DNA from: Myrica gale
Lineage: Eukaryota > Streptophyta > Magnoliopsida > Fagales > Myricaceae
DNA length: 64,000 bases
Assembly: GCA_963930655.1 (NCBI GenBank)
Contig: OZ005606.1
Location: forward strand, 10,260,501-10,324,500
Direction: 5' to 3'
Shown: positions 47,110 through 58,990 of the stretch, piece by piece
Position numbering within the stretch: the stretch's first letter is position 1
How the letters are laid out: each line of letters begins with the position of its first letter
Made by a program: the position numbers and the translations under genes
Notes under the pieces: model-generated
The model's database searches: none
Told to the model about the DNA's origin: nothing
What the model saw: only the letters and a program-made list of their open reading frames with translations

Positions 47110-48330
47110 ATGAACGTACGAGCGGTGATGACAAGGCGTCCTCAATGCTCTCGACTCATATTGGTGCACTCGTTCAACAACATGTCCCATTTAATATAAT
47201 TTATTTAAATTTTAATTGTTGAAATTTTTTTACCTTTCTAACTGTTATATATGTTAAGGATGACTTCAAAATAGATTACGACCGAGCCGAGGATCGAATC
47301 ACTGTGACGTCAACGACGAACACAGCATACAGGACGCACGAAAATAGAATGTTTCAGCATTAGTCGATGTTCAATTCCAAAGAAGAGGCGTTAGAGCACC
47401 TGTATCCCGATATGAACAAGGAAGAATGGACTCGTGTTTGTGATTTATTCCTGAGTAAGAAATTTTTGGTTAAACATTTTTATTCTGATCTGAACGTTTA
47501 TTTTAGCCATATGCTTAATTGTGTTACCAATTGTAAATGTACAATGCAGAGCAGGAGGGCAATCAACAAGGAGAATAGAGCAAAGCTGAAGATTGTACAC
47601 ACATCGGGAGTGAGGTCCTTCCAACGCGCTAAAGCATTGTTAGTAAGTAATAAATTTTTTTACATTTTTACTATTTATTATTTAAATAAATGTGTTATGT
47701 ATTTTAATATGCATGTTCTATATTTCTTTTGGTGTACAAAAAAATCCAGAATCTGATGAAATTAGTACTTTGTTGCTTTATAAAAAGACACATACTACTA
47801 AAGATGACATGTGGACTTCAGAAGATGTACGAGAAAATTTTGTAAGTTGTAACGTTAGTTTTAATGATGCATTCGTATGCGTTTACAGTTGAAACATGAG
47901 TCAGACTGAAAGTCATACACTGAAGTGGAGATCTTCATTGAGGTGTTGGAGATCTTCATCAGCATCGTTCGTTGATTTGTCCCGGAGATTGGAAGAGGCC
48001 AGATTACAGATTGAGGAGATAAGGGCTTAACAGTTGGAATATGAAGCGCTTCGGGTTAAACGGTCAGATATGGAGCAGACGATGCGAGAGCATCTGCAGA
48101 TGATAGAGGAGCAGCAATGGAAGAAAGACGAAGAGATGATGAAGATGATGGCGGAGCAGCAACCGAAAAAAGACGAAGAGCACCGGAAGATGATGCATGA
48201 GCAGAAAAGGAACCTAGTGGAACAACAAGACCGGAGGATGCAACTAACGGCGAAAAAGATGCGCGAGCAGCTGATGGAGCAGATGAGACAGATGCAATTT
48301 CGTTCGACACCCAAACAAAAATTTGGGTAG
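47110..48330 (+). pseudogene. CACTA second ORF, copy 2c (with complete coiled-coil tail)
   Basis: RTSGDDKASSMLSTHIGALV (about 47117), DDFKIDYDRAEDRITVTST (about 47261), an open exon 47367-47650 with EEWTRVCDLFLSKKF, NKENRAKLKIVHTSGVRSFQ and a donor, then KNPESDEISTLLLYKK to SEDVRENF with donor gtaagt (about 47745-47840), and a final exon. The tail at 48034-48330 is 98 open codons rich in Met, Gln, Lys and Glu, with heptad-like EEQQ-x-KKDEE repeats, a strong coiled coil. CDLF...NKENRAKL...HTSG-x-RSF is the signature of the plant En/Spm-family transposase ORF. Stops remain upstream of both the 47367 and 48034 exons. Confidence 0.75.
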
Positions 48331-49158
48331 ATTTATGTACTTTTACTACTTTGTGAGTACTTATCGATTATGTATTTTATCTACTTTTAATAAATTATGA
48401 GCTGTAAATATCTTTATATTTATATTATTCCATAAATTTTAATTAAATTAATTCAAATATATAGAAAACCGTTCGAACGGTGTTTAAATTTCGTTCGCAC
48501 AAAGCTTTTTCTTTGCTATCATGCGCACACATAGCTATCCGTCCGAACCTTCTGTTTAAATTCCCTAGTCCGAAAGGTATCTATCGCATCAACACGGTCT
48601 TTAAATAAGAAACCGTGCGCACGATACACCAAAATGTTCGAACGTGTTCAACGTACAATGAGTCCGAACTGTATATGTAAAAGTTCGAACGACTTTTTCA
48701 GATGACAAAAAAATTTCGTCATAAAGAAACTACGGTGCAGACGTCTTCACAAATGCGTCCAGACATATTCACATCATCGTTCGGACATTGATATACAATG
48801 GTGCAGACGTTTATTGTGTGACAAAATGTATTTTTGTCACATTGGTTTAATCGTTCTCATGAGCTGTGCGAACGTATAGAGAGAACGTTTGCACAACTCA
48901 TGAGAATGGATGGACTGTACTGGACATGATGATTTTGAATTTCGTCAGTATGACACCAAACCGTTCGGACGAGTTTATAATCCGTCCGAATGGTTTTGAG
49001 TGACAGAAAACGAAAATCATCACCTAAAACTTTGGCTGATGGGCTTTAGGTGACAAACCGGAAGTTAACTCATTTTTGTCACCCAAAACCATAGCCGACG
49101 AATTTTGCACTTTGGGTGACAATTTTTTTTGTCACCCAAAGTCTGTTTTGTTGTAGTG
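48331..49158. repeat. CACTA right subterminal region, copy 2
   Basis: 48470-48900 holds over a dozen accgttcgaacgg / gtccgaac / cgttcgcac motifs and a long imperfect inverted repeat near 48850-48905 (cgttctcatgagctgtgcga against gcacaactcatgagaatgga). The gtgacaa hairpins and terminal gttgtagtg follow. Copy 1 lost the first 580 bp of this. Confidence 0.7.
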
Positions 49159-49476
49159 AATATATCTCATGACCCATTTATACAGGCATATGGTCATACA
49201 TAAAATTAAAAGGAATTTAAACAAAGTTAAAATGGTACATAATGGTAGAAAAACTAACGGTTGGGGATAATAAAAAGGTTGAGAACCAATTGGTCGGGAT
49301 TATTGATTTTTCATCAAAAGCTCATTATTTTGTTCAGCCACAAGACAACAAATTAGTTCAGAATATTTCATGAACTTTCGCTCTCGATATTGCAGCTGCA
49401 GGAGCATATTTCAGGCATGAAGTAGTGAATGTTTTTCCAATATGTGCGTCATGTACGCTGTGTTCATCATAGACGT

Positions 49477-50090
49477 CACAGTGATGCAATCCTCGGCTCA
49501 GTAGTAATCTAGTTGGAAGTCATCCTTAACATATATAACAGCTAGAAACATAAAAAGTTTAAAGAATTAAAATTTAATAAATTATACTTACCAACACTCG
49601 GTTAATCACATACGATTTAACCTCGTCGGGGACCTCCTTCCATTTACTCGTCTTAAATGGGACATGTTGCCGAACGAGCACACCAATATGACTCGAGAGC
49701 ATTGAGGACGTCTTATCATCACCGCCCATACGTCCATCAGGGATATGGACGGTCAGCTTTCCTCTGGTGCGAGCCTTGAGTAAAGCAATCCCGCGGGTAC
49801 ATCCTTGAACGTGTTCTGATTCCAAACGTCGCTACAAATGAAAAACAATAAATTTAAAATTAAGTTAAGCATAAAAATTTAAAAGTCATAATATTTAATA
49901 AATTGACAGGGTAAGATACTTACACGCACAACTACTCTGGGTGCCTACTGGACTGGCCGTGGTAGGGGACAGTAATTCATTCCTAGCCCTAAGGGAAGGA
50001 CCCGACACTGTCAGTGTACCCAAACTACTCTCAGCACGAACTGATGAATCGCACCAAAGACGTTTCCCTCCTGCTGGCATGACGTCGTCC
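49477..50090 (-). pseudogene. CACTA second ORF, inverted copy 2
   Basis: Minus-strand exons: MPAGGKRLWCDSSVRAESS then LSPTTASPVGTQSSCACKY (50080-49920) with a donor gtaagt; GIALLKARTRGKLTVHIPDG, SSMLSSHIGVLVRQHVPFK and VPDEVKSYVINRVL (49825-49590). It is less damaged than 25193-25860: the first exon is open. It is truncated before the DNA-binding-like CDLF part. Confidence 0.7.
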
Positions 50091-50210
50091 TGTGACCAAA
50101 TAAATCAATATTAGAGAAAAAAACAATGAATTATGTTAATCAAAATGAATAAAAAATATAAACGCAAATTTAATTGAAACGATAAAGTTACTTTAGTCCT
50201 CGGAGTAATA

Positions 50211-50515
50211 TTATTCAGGATCACTACAATCTTCACTGAACGATTCCGATGAATCATCGCTTCTTTCTACTTCACGTTGTTGTGGACCACTCTCATCGGT
50301 TACAGGCACATAAGCCTCGACATCATTTCTAGTCAACGAAATCATGTCAAATAAGCTAAAGTCCACAAAAAGCTCAATAGACTCATTCTCCTGGCATGCT
50401 TCACGGTTCGACGATCGTTCTCCATCTTCACTAGCTTGCTCCTCAATAGGTGGAATATCATACATGTTTCTAGGGGTAATATTTTGAACAATCTTCCAGT
50501 GGCCGCCCAACTTCT
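50211..50515 (-). pseudogene. CACTA transposase C-terminal tail, inverted copy 2
   Basis: GGHWKIVQNITPRNMYDIPP, then ENESIELFVDFSLFDMISLT and an acidic tail ending SEDCSDPE. It is a diverged relative of the plus-strand DUF4216 tails (18877-19215), roughly three-quarters identical by eye. It is cut at the block junction. Confidence 0.75.
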
Positions 50516-50540
50516 AATCATCGATAGAGGGTTAAATATA

Positions 50541-51434
50541 CATCAAGTTGGCAGACTTTAACGATTTCACATTTGAGGGTCAGACACTTCCGGAGGTGGT
50601 GGAGGGGTTAGGTTGTCTTTCGTTGATCCACAAGACTGACTATGCCTCAAAGAATATGGTGCCAGAGTTTAATTGCTCTATATTACGGGCGAGGGTCCTC
50701 GAGGAGCCTAGTACGGATGTCACTATCCGTAACGTTCCGATCATATTCTGCCAATGAGCGAGGAGAGCCAATGAGAGAGATTTGGTAGCGTTCCCAAAAC
50801 TACCAATAAGCGAGGAGGGCCGGCCTACTAAGGCCGAGGTATTTCGGACCATGCTGGGCGATGATACAGGGATTTTGGACGGAGCCTATAAGGTACACTG
50901 GCAACTGCTTCCTTTTTGGTGGATCAAGCATCTGATCCTATGCTCCTCCATCGACCCGAAGAAGCACACCACATAGTTGTCTTATAGCCGAGCTGAGTTC
51001 CTGTAACGGGTAGTTGCACGGGGCAACCTATTGATATAACATCATACATCTACCAGTCCATTCGTGCAGAGGCCTTGAAGACTGATGCTACGATTTCATT
51101 GCTGCATGATATTCTTCTGACCCAGGGACTTGGGGCACTACGGCTGAATTGGATGGACGGTATGATGACGGAGCTGACTCAGCGGGCGCAATCCGTCTTG
51201 CAACCCACCCATTACATGGTCAGTGATATCAGTCGTCGTTTGACGGCTTTGGAGCAGAAGGTCGCGGACATGGACGTTGGGTGGAAGAAGGAGGTCGCTG
51301 CGCTTAAGGAAGCCCTGAAGGGAATGATAACCGGTGCAGAGCTCTTTCCCCTGACTGAGCGGTTCATGTTAATAGAGGAGCACCTTCGTCACGTCTGTCA
51401 TGTTCTAAAACTCACGGATGATGATGAGCACTAG
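50541..51434 (+). pseudogene. Putative plant transposon protein, copy 3
   Basis: Near-identical to 37891-38783, with the same TGA (50755-50757), the same second stop and frameshift, and an open 119-codon coiled-coil tail (51075-51434). Point differences include M to K in (M/K)VHWQLLPFW. It starts right at the block junction, so it has no promoter of its own. Confidence 0.6.
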
Positions 51435-53531
51435 TCTACATTTATTAACTTTTATTATAATGTTTATTTTTTTATTATGTTTTTAGGACATTTACTTTTA
51501 TATAATGTTTTGTGGACATGTATTGGTTTAATTATTTGATGTTTTTTTTCATATTATGTTTTGACGATACTTGATATATTTATGTCATTTCAGTTATGTT
51601 GTTTGTATTTATTAGAACTTAAAACAATATGTTAATTAATGTTACGTTTCTACTTTCGGTACACTCAGTCAAAAAATATTGATATTAGAACTTAATACGG
51701 TTAAGAATATTTATATTATTTACTAACTCTAGTTATTTAAAACTTGCTAATAAATTTAATTGTATAAGCTTTAAAAAATAAAAACGAAAAAAATCAAAAT
51801 CATCAAAAACCGGTGGGACGTTAATGTCTCCATCAAGACTTTTTAATGTAAGCTCAAACGGTGTCGTATTATATAAAACAAACCGTCCGAACACATTTTA
51901 ATACAGCTGGGATGCCTAAATTCAAACAACTGTGCGAACAAGGTTTTTATATCGTCCGGACGTGGTTGTTTATGATCAGACGCTATCGTCTTCGTATTTC
52001 CAAAACGGTGTCATGTGATGTAAGGTAGTGTTCGAACGGTGTTTTACAGTCCAAACGTCTATGTTAATGAGCATGCGACGTTGTTTAAGAATGACTAGAA
52101 CAGTTAGTTGAACTATAAGATGGAGTTCGGACGGTTACATAGTAGTTCAGACGGTTATGAAATTCTTGCGGCATCAATTCCCTCCAAAACTAATACACGT
52201 ATGGGTCCGAACTTCCTTTGATGTGTCCGAACGGTATTCAATCGTATGAAAGTGGTAGAATCGCATACATTACAGGAAAAACAGAAAAACTTAGGAAACG
52301 AGAGATTTGAGCACGAGGAGAAGTAGAGGGCTGATTTTAAGCGTCCAATCTCATTGAATAAGATGTGAAAGGAGCAACTCTTTTAGAATTTGATATTGGA
52401 TTGCATTTTAGGTTTGTGGGTTTTAAATTGTACCGTTTTAGGATGAAAACATGTATTTTAATATATGAAAGCAATTGTTTTTGAAATTTTAGGTTCTAAA
52501 ATGATAGTAATGGAATTTAGGGTTGATTGTGATGTTTTTATATTGAAGTGTTTGTGATTTGGGTTGATTTTGACAAAATTTTGCAAAATGCGTCCGAACG
52601 TTTATATGTGTGGTTCAAACGGTTTTGTTAGCTCCGAACAGTTTTTGTTGTTACGTCATGTATTTATTTAGTAGTCTTAGACACCGTTTAAGAATCACAC
52701 GAAGTAGAGATAACGAACTTGATGTAATTCTTGAATTTTCCACGTTAAACATTGAGCTTGATGTTATAGACATTTGAGTTTACAATATGCGTAATGTGCA
52801 TATTGAGGATAATTCAATAAAATCCTGGCTGGTAGTAATATCACTTTGTCTTTTCGGTTTTCGTGGATCTCATTAACATTTTGTTCCCTAAATGATGCAT
52901 ACAGTCCCTTGATAGGTATAAATCTTTGGTGTTTTCTAATGAGCGTGATTATATTTGTTTTATTTCCCTTTTTCATGTTGGATGGCGTGGAGACACGATC
53001 TCATTATATCTTTTGTGATGTATAATTGAATCGGGAAATCTATAAATATCTGTACTTTGATTATATCATGATTGTGATGGCCTAACATGATATCCCATAT
53101 TCTGCCGACATTACTTCTTTACAACAACTACAGAAGCATTAATATTTATGTCACGAAACGAGAAAAAAAAAGATTTATGTCACGCATCCATTTCACCTGC
53201 TCGTGGGCCCTTGTCAAGACAACACTGAATGGGAATCATAGATCTAAAAACTAAAGTGGTACCTCTAGCGGTAATAGTAAAATGAAGTAATCATTATCTC
53301 AATTTTATTTACTGGGATCCCCACCTTCATCGACAGAACTGAATTGACGTGTTTGCTTTAGCTTTGTCTCTTTCACCTGGATCTACATCTGAGTTAGACA
53401 TAAAGGGATTTTGAGTCTGGAAAAGTGATTGCTGTGCCAGTGTTGATATAGTGCAAATAAGCGATCATTAATGAGCGATCGTTAATTTGCGGGAGAATTT
53501 AATTTATTTATTAAAATATGATTAGTTTGAC
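51435..53531. other. Non-coding CACTA interior, copy 3
   Basis: Matches 15788-17118, then after a 0.92-kb deletion (tgcatattg joined to aggataattc) matches 18041-18765. No gene. Confidence 0.45.
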
Positions 53532-53815
53532 TTGAATACTCAAAATTTACCTATTGATAAAAGTGGTTGGTTTGTTATTATTAACACATCTCGTAAGTGG
53601 TACAAAGATGACTCGTTTGTGCTAGCTTCTCAGAAGAATGAAGTGTTTTATATCGATAATATGAAGTTGGACGGCCACTGGAAGATTGTTCAAAAGATTA
53701 TCATTAGAAACACATATGATATTCTACCTATTGAGGACAAAGCTAATGAAGATGCAGAAGGACCATCAAATCATGAAGCATACCAGGAGAATGAGTCTAT
53801 TGAGCTTTTTGTGGA
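53532..53815 (+). pseudogene. CACTA transposase C-terminal part, copy 3 (truncated)
   Basis: LPIDKSGWFVIINTSRKWYK, VLASQKNEVFYIDNMKLDGH, then cut after ENESIELFVD. The following codons (THRVVGK) come from an ORF2 intron joined by the deletion. The acidic tail is lost. Confidence 0.75.
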
Positions 53816-53925
53816 CACACATCGGGTTGTTGGTAAGTAATAAATTTATATTTATTTTATTTATTATTTAAATAATTGACTTAGGTATTTTAATATGCAT
53901 GTTCTATATTTTTTTTGGTGTATAG

Positions 53926-54000
53926 AAAAATCCAGAATACGATGAAATTAGTCATTTGTTGCTTTATAAAAAGATGCATACTAAAAAGGATGGCATGTGG
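53926..54000 (+). pseudogene. CACTA second ORF exon split by a younger CACTA element
   Basis: KNPEYDEISHLLLYKKMHT ... KKDGMW, ending exactly at the insertion of the element at 54001-59410. The exon resumes at 59414 (TSEYARENF) with its donor gtaagt at about 59441. The three bases TGG (the Trp codon) are duplicated on both sides. Confidence 0.8.
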
Positions 54001-54807
54001 CACTACAAAAAAATTGACCTATAGCGGCGGTCGAAAACCGCTGCTATAGCTCAAAAAACCGCTGCTATAGGCTATAGCAGCGGTTTTTTAGCGGCGGTCG
54101 CGACCGTCGCAATAGCTCCGTCGGCATAGCTCTATAGTGGCGGTTTCGGTGACCGCTGGTGAAGACCTCGGGTCTATAGCGGCGGTCACGTAGCAGCGGT
54201 CGAAACCGCCGCTATAAACCCGAGCGCAGTTGCACTGAAGGTCTGTAGCGGCGGTCAATGACCGCCGCTACAGACCTATCGGCCCAAGCCTCCGCTCCAT
54301 GGACTAAGCCTCAGAAAAAATCTCATTTCAAACTCCAAACACACAGATTATTTTGTCCATGTACTAAAAAACCAAAGAAAAAAAATCATACACATAAATT
54401 GTCATAGTAAATGACGCACAACAACCACCATGTGACTTCTGCTTTCTCCGAGATATTCCAGAAAAACAGCTCACAAAAATTGATGGATATACTGAATAGA
54501 ACAAACTGATCAACTAAACACATGCCAATATCTTGAAGAATTGCTAACTAGATCCAGCAAACTTCTATTGAATTATATAGAAGAACAACCTCTTTATCCC
54601 TTGCACAGTTCCTCTCAAATATGAACCAAGAAAAAAGTGCATAGGACCCGAACACAGTTCTCTGCACAACTAGTTCACTAAGATATGCAAAACTTTGTAA
54701 TTAAAGAGGACATTTCTAATGACCTCATAGTTTAGGATGGACAGCTGCAATAACACCGAATAAGAAGATGTGGATAAATAGCATGTAAAATTATATGATT
54801 GATTTAC

Positions 54808-55049
54808 CTTGAAAGCAATTACCTCGTATGGCTCAGTTGCAAACAACAGATATTGGTATCTTTTGTCAAACGGTTGGACCCTCTACATCGATTGAGATGC
54901 AGTTGAAAAAAATATTAGGCCATAACTTTATTTTCTAAAAGCAAAGGTTCAACTTCATCTTTTTAGTCCTTTAAGTGCAGTGAAGAAAACTACCTGCTCA
55001 TAAGATGACATAAACCTATGCCTTGGCTTTGCAAGGTCTTCAATTTTGA
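54808..55049 (-). pseudogene. Captured SF3A2 (splicing factor 3A subunit 2) exons
   Basis: Two exons in correct order with canonical borders. The first (55049-54994) reads KIEDLAKPRHRFMSSYEQ and ends at gtag. The second (54882-54808), after tgtag, reads RVQPFDKRYQYLL then FATEPYEVIAFK and ends at gtaaat. KPRHRFMSSYEQ and DKRYQYLLFA-x-EPYE are hallmark stretches of the C-terminal part of plant SF3A2 (SAP62), a U2 snRNP component. The zinc-finger N-terminus is not found. The exons stay in phase, so the fragment was captured as genomic DNA with its intron. Confidence 0.85.
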
Positions 55050-55697
55050 CTGCAAGCAGACATGATAGAGTTAACCATGAATTAAGAATAACACGACCAC
55101 TAAATTTCTCAACATAAGACTTTTCTCACAGGCTAAGAATGTAAAGAAGGAAAATAAAGAGTTTAAAATCAGCAAGAACAATAACAAAAAACAAAGATGC
55201 AAGACATCCAGCTCCGTAAAAGTATGACTTGCAGAATTACCCATAGACTTACCTATGATTAGGTTACGTCTTAAAGTGAAGACTTTTTTCTTGTTTTGGG
55301 AACAAGGCAAAAAACCACTCTAATCCAAAAATATGTAACTGATACTTGGCAACAATCATCTAAACCAGTCAATACTTCTCCAACGGTCAAATGACACAAC
55401 TTCCAGCAAGAAGACCCATAACTATCTTCATATACTAAACTACTAAAGACATTTAACCAAATAAAGATCCTATGTTTGCAGCTTCAAGCCTTAATTCTAA
55501 ACTTTCAAGTCCGTTGCTTATCAAATATATCCCTTGAAAATCACAATTTTTATATTCCTAATCACAGAAGAGCTCTTGAAGCACACCGAACTGGTACTTG
55601 GTGCATAATAGTCTATATGCCTTTACAAAATAAGGGAATATCAAATGCTACCCACAAATACAAGTCATGGCACAGAAATACCATATGCATACCATAC

Positions 55698-55759
55698 CTC
55701 GATTGCACAGCACTTGCTACCTCAAAGTCCACAAAACCAAAGCACTTGCCATGATTCTT
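55698..55759 (-). pseudogene. Captured RRM exon (possibly NTF2-RRM / G3BP-like)
   Basis: A 62-bp exon between ctgtag and gtatgg reads KNHGKCFGFVDFEVASAVQ. KCFGFVDF fits the RNP1 consensus of an RRM with Cys in place of the common Gly. FGFV-x-FE-x-ASAVQS resembles the RRM of plant NTF2-RRM (G3BP-like) proteins. The source gene is therefore a guess; an RRM origin is firmer. Confidence 0.6.
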
Positions 55760-56503
55760 CTACAGAACCCATGTTACCTCCAGCATGATTTCCAAGCCTT
55801 TTACCTGCAACATTCAAACAGGAAAAGAAAAATCTTCTCAAATTTAGACAAAGGCAAGGATGAGAAGCCCCTTTCGACAAAATTAAGTTGCTGAACAACT
55901 ACCTGGAAAAGCTCTAGAACAATGATAATCGACCATGGGAAAAGAAACAGTAAATAGGGATGCCATTGCTGTGTAGCTGGGCAGCCTCCCATCATGATTT
56001 CCAGTGCTTGAAAGTTCCAACATAATAAAACAAATAAGAAAAGAGCGACAATACAAAGAGGACTCACCAATCTCTATAACATAGCTAGCTTATTTGTCAC
56101 AGGTCCATGATGAGTACCCTCCAAAGTGATCTACATTATTTGGTAATTCAGAAACACATATCTATGTGTCAAACCAATTTTCCCATAGGAATAACCAAGA
56201 AAAAAAGAATTCTCATAGGAATACAACAGTTCACGGTAAGCCCAAAATGAGGAGGAAAAGAAAAAGAAAGATAACAACAAAATCATTAACTTATTATCGC
56301 ACTTAGTCATTAATCAAAGAGTGTAACCATGTGAAATGAACACACTTAGCTGAGTCGAGCTTAGCTTAAAACTAAGCTTCATGTTCAAAACCTAATCCAT
56401 TCCAATTTGCAACATTTTATCAGGAACCAAACATCAAAATGCAAATGGATAGATGAAAAAAGAGAAGAACTCCAAATTTAGGGTTTCAGGAACAGTAGAT
56501 TAC
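55760..56503. other. Captured intron-like sequence, no gene identified
   Basis: The minus strand has an 89-codon open frame (56070-55804) containing NFQALEIMMGGCPATQQ, without recognised motifs. It is probably intron or UTR of a captured gene. Confidence 0.3.
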
Positions 56504-56601
56504 CTCCCTGAACTTCTCGAACTGCTCCTCGGGTTTACCAGGGCCGATCTTGAGAACGTGGATGATCTTGGCGAGAAACCCGGACAGAAAATCGGTAGCC
56601 T
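56504..56601 (-). pseudogene. Duplicate ABCB exon end, fused to another exon
   Basis: 71 bp (56504-56574) are identical to 57977-58047: AKIIHVLKIGPGKPEEQFEK to a donor (gtaatc). Upstream on the minus strand the exon does not continue as ABCB but as GGCTACCGATTTTCTGTCC-type sequence directly after a canonical acceptor (gttgcag, 56602-56608). It could be spliced as a chimeric exon. A second copy so close points to duplication inside the element. Confidence 0.7.
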
Positions 56602-56604
56602 CTG

Positions 56605-57976
56605 CAACAGAATATCATGTGAGATGTTGATTTGTCAACCAGTTCTTACACAACACATCTGTTCCAAATTTCCAAGATCCTCTTATGGATCCAATCACAT
56701 ATCCAAACCCATCCCTCGTTTGAGTACTTCCTCGCTTGACAATTTAAAACAACAGCCTGCTTAATCTAATCACAACAATGACATTCAGGTTCAGCAACTT
56801 GAATGCAATCATTCTGTCGAAAACGTCTCTAAAAAGATCCACCTACGATATCAGAAGATTGTGACCACCATTCCAAAATTAAGAAGAAAAATCACAAATA
56901 AGTAAATTTAATATTATGGAGAGAACGAAAAAATGAATATTATTTAGGAAAGAGGGCAAACGACATCATCAAAAACCCTAGTAAAGTGAATTTTAGGCAT
57001 AGACACATGAGTTATGTTTCAATTTAGCCTTGGAAGGTATTACAAACTCTACAGCTTCATAATTTGCCTAATAAGCAACCAAACAAACTCTAAAAAAAAT
57101 CTGCATTCTAGTTACAACAGGCATAAACACAGGTCTGCGCATGTGCCCAAGCATGCACACAAGCAGTGTCATAGATACCTGATTTCTGCCACTAACAAAT
57201 CTGTAATAGCAATTGATGGTTTAAATTGCAAAACAGAAGGCTCCTAAAATCACGAAAAACAACTACAACTTAAAAAAGTAGTAACTAGTTTTACATTTAG
57301 ACATTCTTGACATATTTTTAAACTACTAGAATCGAAAATCTCTTATTACAAAAAGGGCTTTCCCATGTGAGGACCCTAACTATACCTCTTCTTGGTGTGG
57401 TTAATCCAACAGGACTAATGGCTTAAACTCTTAAAATAGAGACAAATCATGCACATGGGCACTATTCTACACTTGAAAAAACTCCAGCAAATAGTTCAAG
57501 ACAGTTCACTGGACAATGAGAAGACACAGAGGCATGTAGCAATTAAATCTCATGCAATTAAAAAACCTAAAGCAAATGAACTGACATGAAGATCCACATA
57601 GAAGACGCAGGTTCACTCTTCACAGGTCAAAAACAAGTTTCATGATTGGAAAGCAACTCAAATCGACCATAAGATTGCGATAGGTTACTTCGTTCTTTCA
57701 GTTTGTCCTCAATCTTTAATATTTTCACAAGCAGATAAGAAAATGAACACCACCCTAAGGAGATTAAATGAACAAAAAGGCAAAGACCTACTCAAGAGTT
57801 CAAACTTCCCTCTTTCTTTCGTATATAATACAATTACTTGGCAAAGCCAATGTATCTTTTCAGCATTTCTTCTATAAGAGTTAACCAGATTGAAATTCGA
57901 AACTTGGCTTTCTTCATTTTCTCAGAAACCAAACGGGTTACAGAATCACAGCACGAAAATAGATCAAGAGAAATAC
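56605..57976. other. Captured intron sequence
   Basis: AT-rich, no gene seen. Its position after the ABCB donor on the minus strand suggests captured intron 1 of that gene or intervening captured material. Confidence 0.35.
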
Positions 57977-58183
57977 CTCCCTGAACTTCTCGAACTGCTC
58001 CTCGGGTTTACCAGGGCCGATCTTGAGAACGTGGATGATCTTGGCGAAGTAGTGGAGGTAAACGACGAGGGCAGTGCTGTGAGCAGCGGCGGCTAGTGAG
58101 CCGACTATCATGAGGGCCCAGTCGAGGCGGTCAGCGCAGGCGAAGAGGCGCGAGAAGGGGACCGCGGCGGGAGGCGGCTCCAT
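57977..58183 (-). pseudogene. Captured ABCB transporter first exon (ABCB6/ABCB20-like)
   Basis: The frame begins MEPPPAAVPFSRLFACADRL and runs through LDWALMIVGSLAAAAHSTAL and VVYLHYFAKIIHVL to EEQFEKFRE, ending at donor gtattt (57971-57976). IEPPPAAVPF-x-LFACADR-x-DW followed by a membrane segment G(S/T)-AAAAHG-x-ALVVYLHYFAKI is the start of the first transmembrane domain of plant ABCB6/ABCB20-type full-size transporters. The usual acidic N-terminal extension before EPPPAA is missing. Only the first membrane helix is present, so no transporter can be made. The GC-rich upstream stretch (58184-58330) stands out from its AT-rich surroundings. Confidence 0.85.
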
Positions 58184-58344
58184 CTCCTGAAAGGCGAAGA
58201 AGGCGAGGATGGAGAAGACAAAGAATTTCGCGTTTTAGGGCGCGCGGCGGGGAGGGAAATTTTCGTGGTTTAGGGCGCGCGGGAGAGCTTTTAAGAGAGG
58301 GGGAGGGGGAGGGTGAGGTGGGCGAACGACATCGCTTCAAAATT

Positions 58345-58990
58345 TTTTTTTGCCCCTTTTTCTTTTAATAATAATTATATATTTTGTAATTATATATTTT
58401 TAATAAATTAAAATCAGTGGTAAATTATAATAGTATTTGAAAATATTTATATTTAGTATTAGATACATAGCATATTATTTAATACATGATTTATAACTAG
58501 TGTAATAATTTTAATTAAAACAAGTTGATAGTAAAATTTTTGAAATATAATTATTAATTATGATCAATAAAATATTTAATTACCATAACAACTATGACCA
58601 AAATATTAACTAAAATAGCTAAAACCATATTAATTACCATTTTAAACCACAAGCCGAGCTGAAATAGTTAAAGGAAAGAAAATCATAACTAAAAATAGGT
58701 TTTTGAGAGGGAAAACAGCGGATTTAGGGCTCGAAACGAGGCGCACCGAAGCGAATCGGGTACTCATAGCCAAAGTTATGACCAAAAAACCAACACGTGC
58801 GCGAAAATTGCTCCAATTAGGTTAGATTCCTATTTTCTTACCATCCTTGCACTAATGTATAATAAATAGTCAATAAATTAATTATTAACCTTAAGTAACA
58901 CATAAAATTTTATTTTTCTATTTTTTTCATTTTTTTCTATTTTTTTCAATTATTAACATATAAATAATAATTTATTTATTTTTTTCGCAT
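58345..58990. other. AT-rich CACTA interior
   Basis: No gene seen. Poly-T/A-rich filler between the captured gene part and the right subterminal array. Confidence 0.4.

Larger units (their letters stand above)
36706..49158 (+). mobile_element. Mosaic CACTA (En/Spm) block, copy 2
   Basis: Same left end (CACTACAAGAAA) at the same point of the sulfotransferase 3' flank as copy 1, and the same right end. It lacks 2.7 kb present in copy 1 (junction at about 37890, ttgaggatat joined to caagttgg). It keeps 1.1 kb lost from copy 1 (47816-48911). Gene content and order otherwise match copy 1. Flanking 3 bp are again AGA and AAT, so the block was duplicated together with its surroundings and did not transpose independently. 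Confidence 0.75.
49159..50524 (-). mobile_element. Inverted CACTA fragment, copy 2 (truncated)
   Basis: Near-identical to 24924-26283, then cut at about 50524 inside the transposase gene and joined to plus-orientation block 3. The TNP2 catalytic part present after block 1 is missing here. Confidence 0.65.

Noticed and set aside
48027..48314. Serine/cysteine-rich minus-strand frames opposite the coiled-coil tail
   Set aside because: They are the antisense reading of the Gln/Lys/Met-rich repeat on the plus strand.
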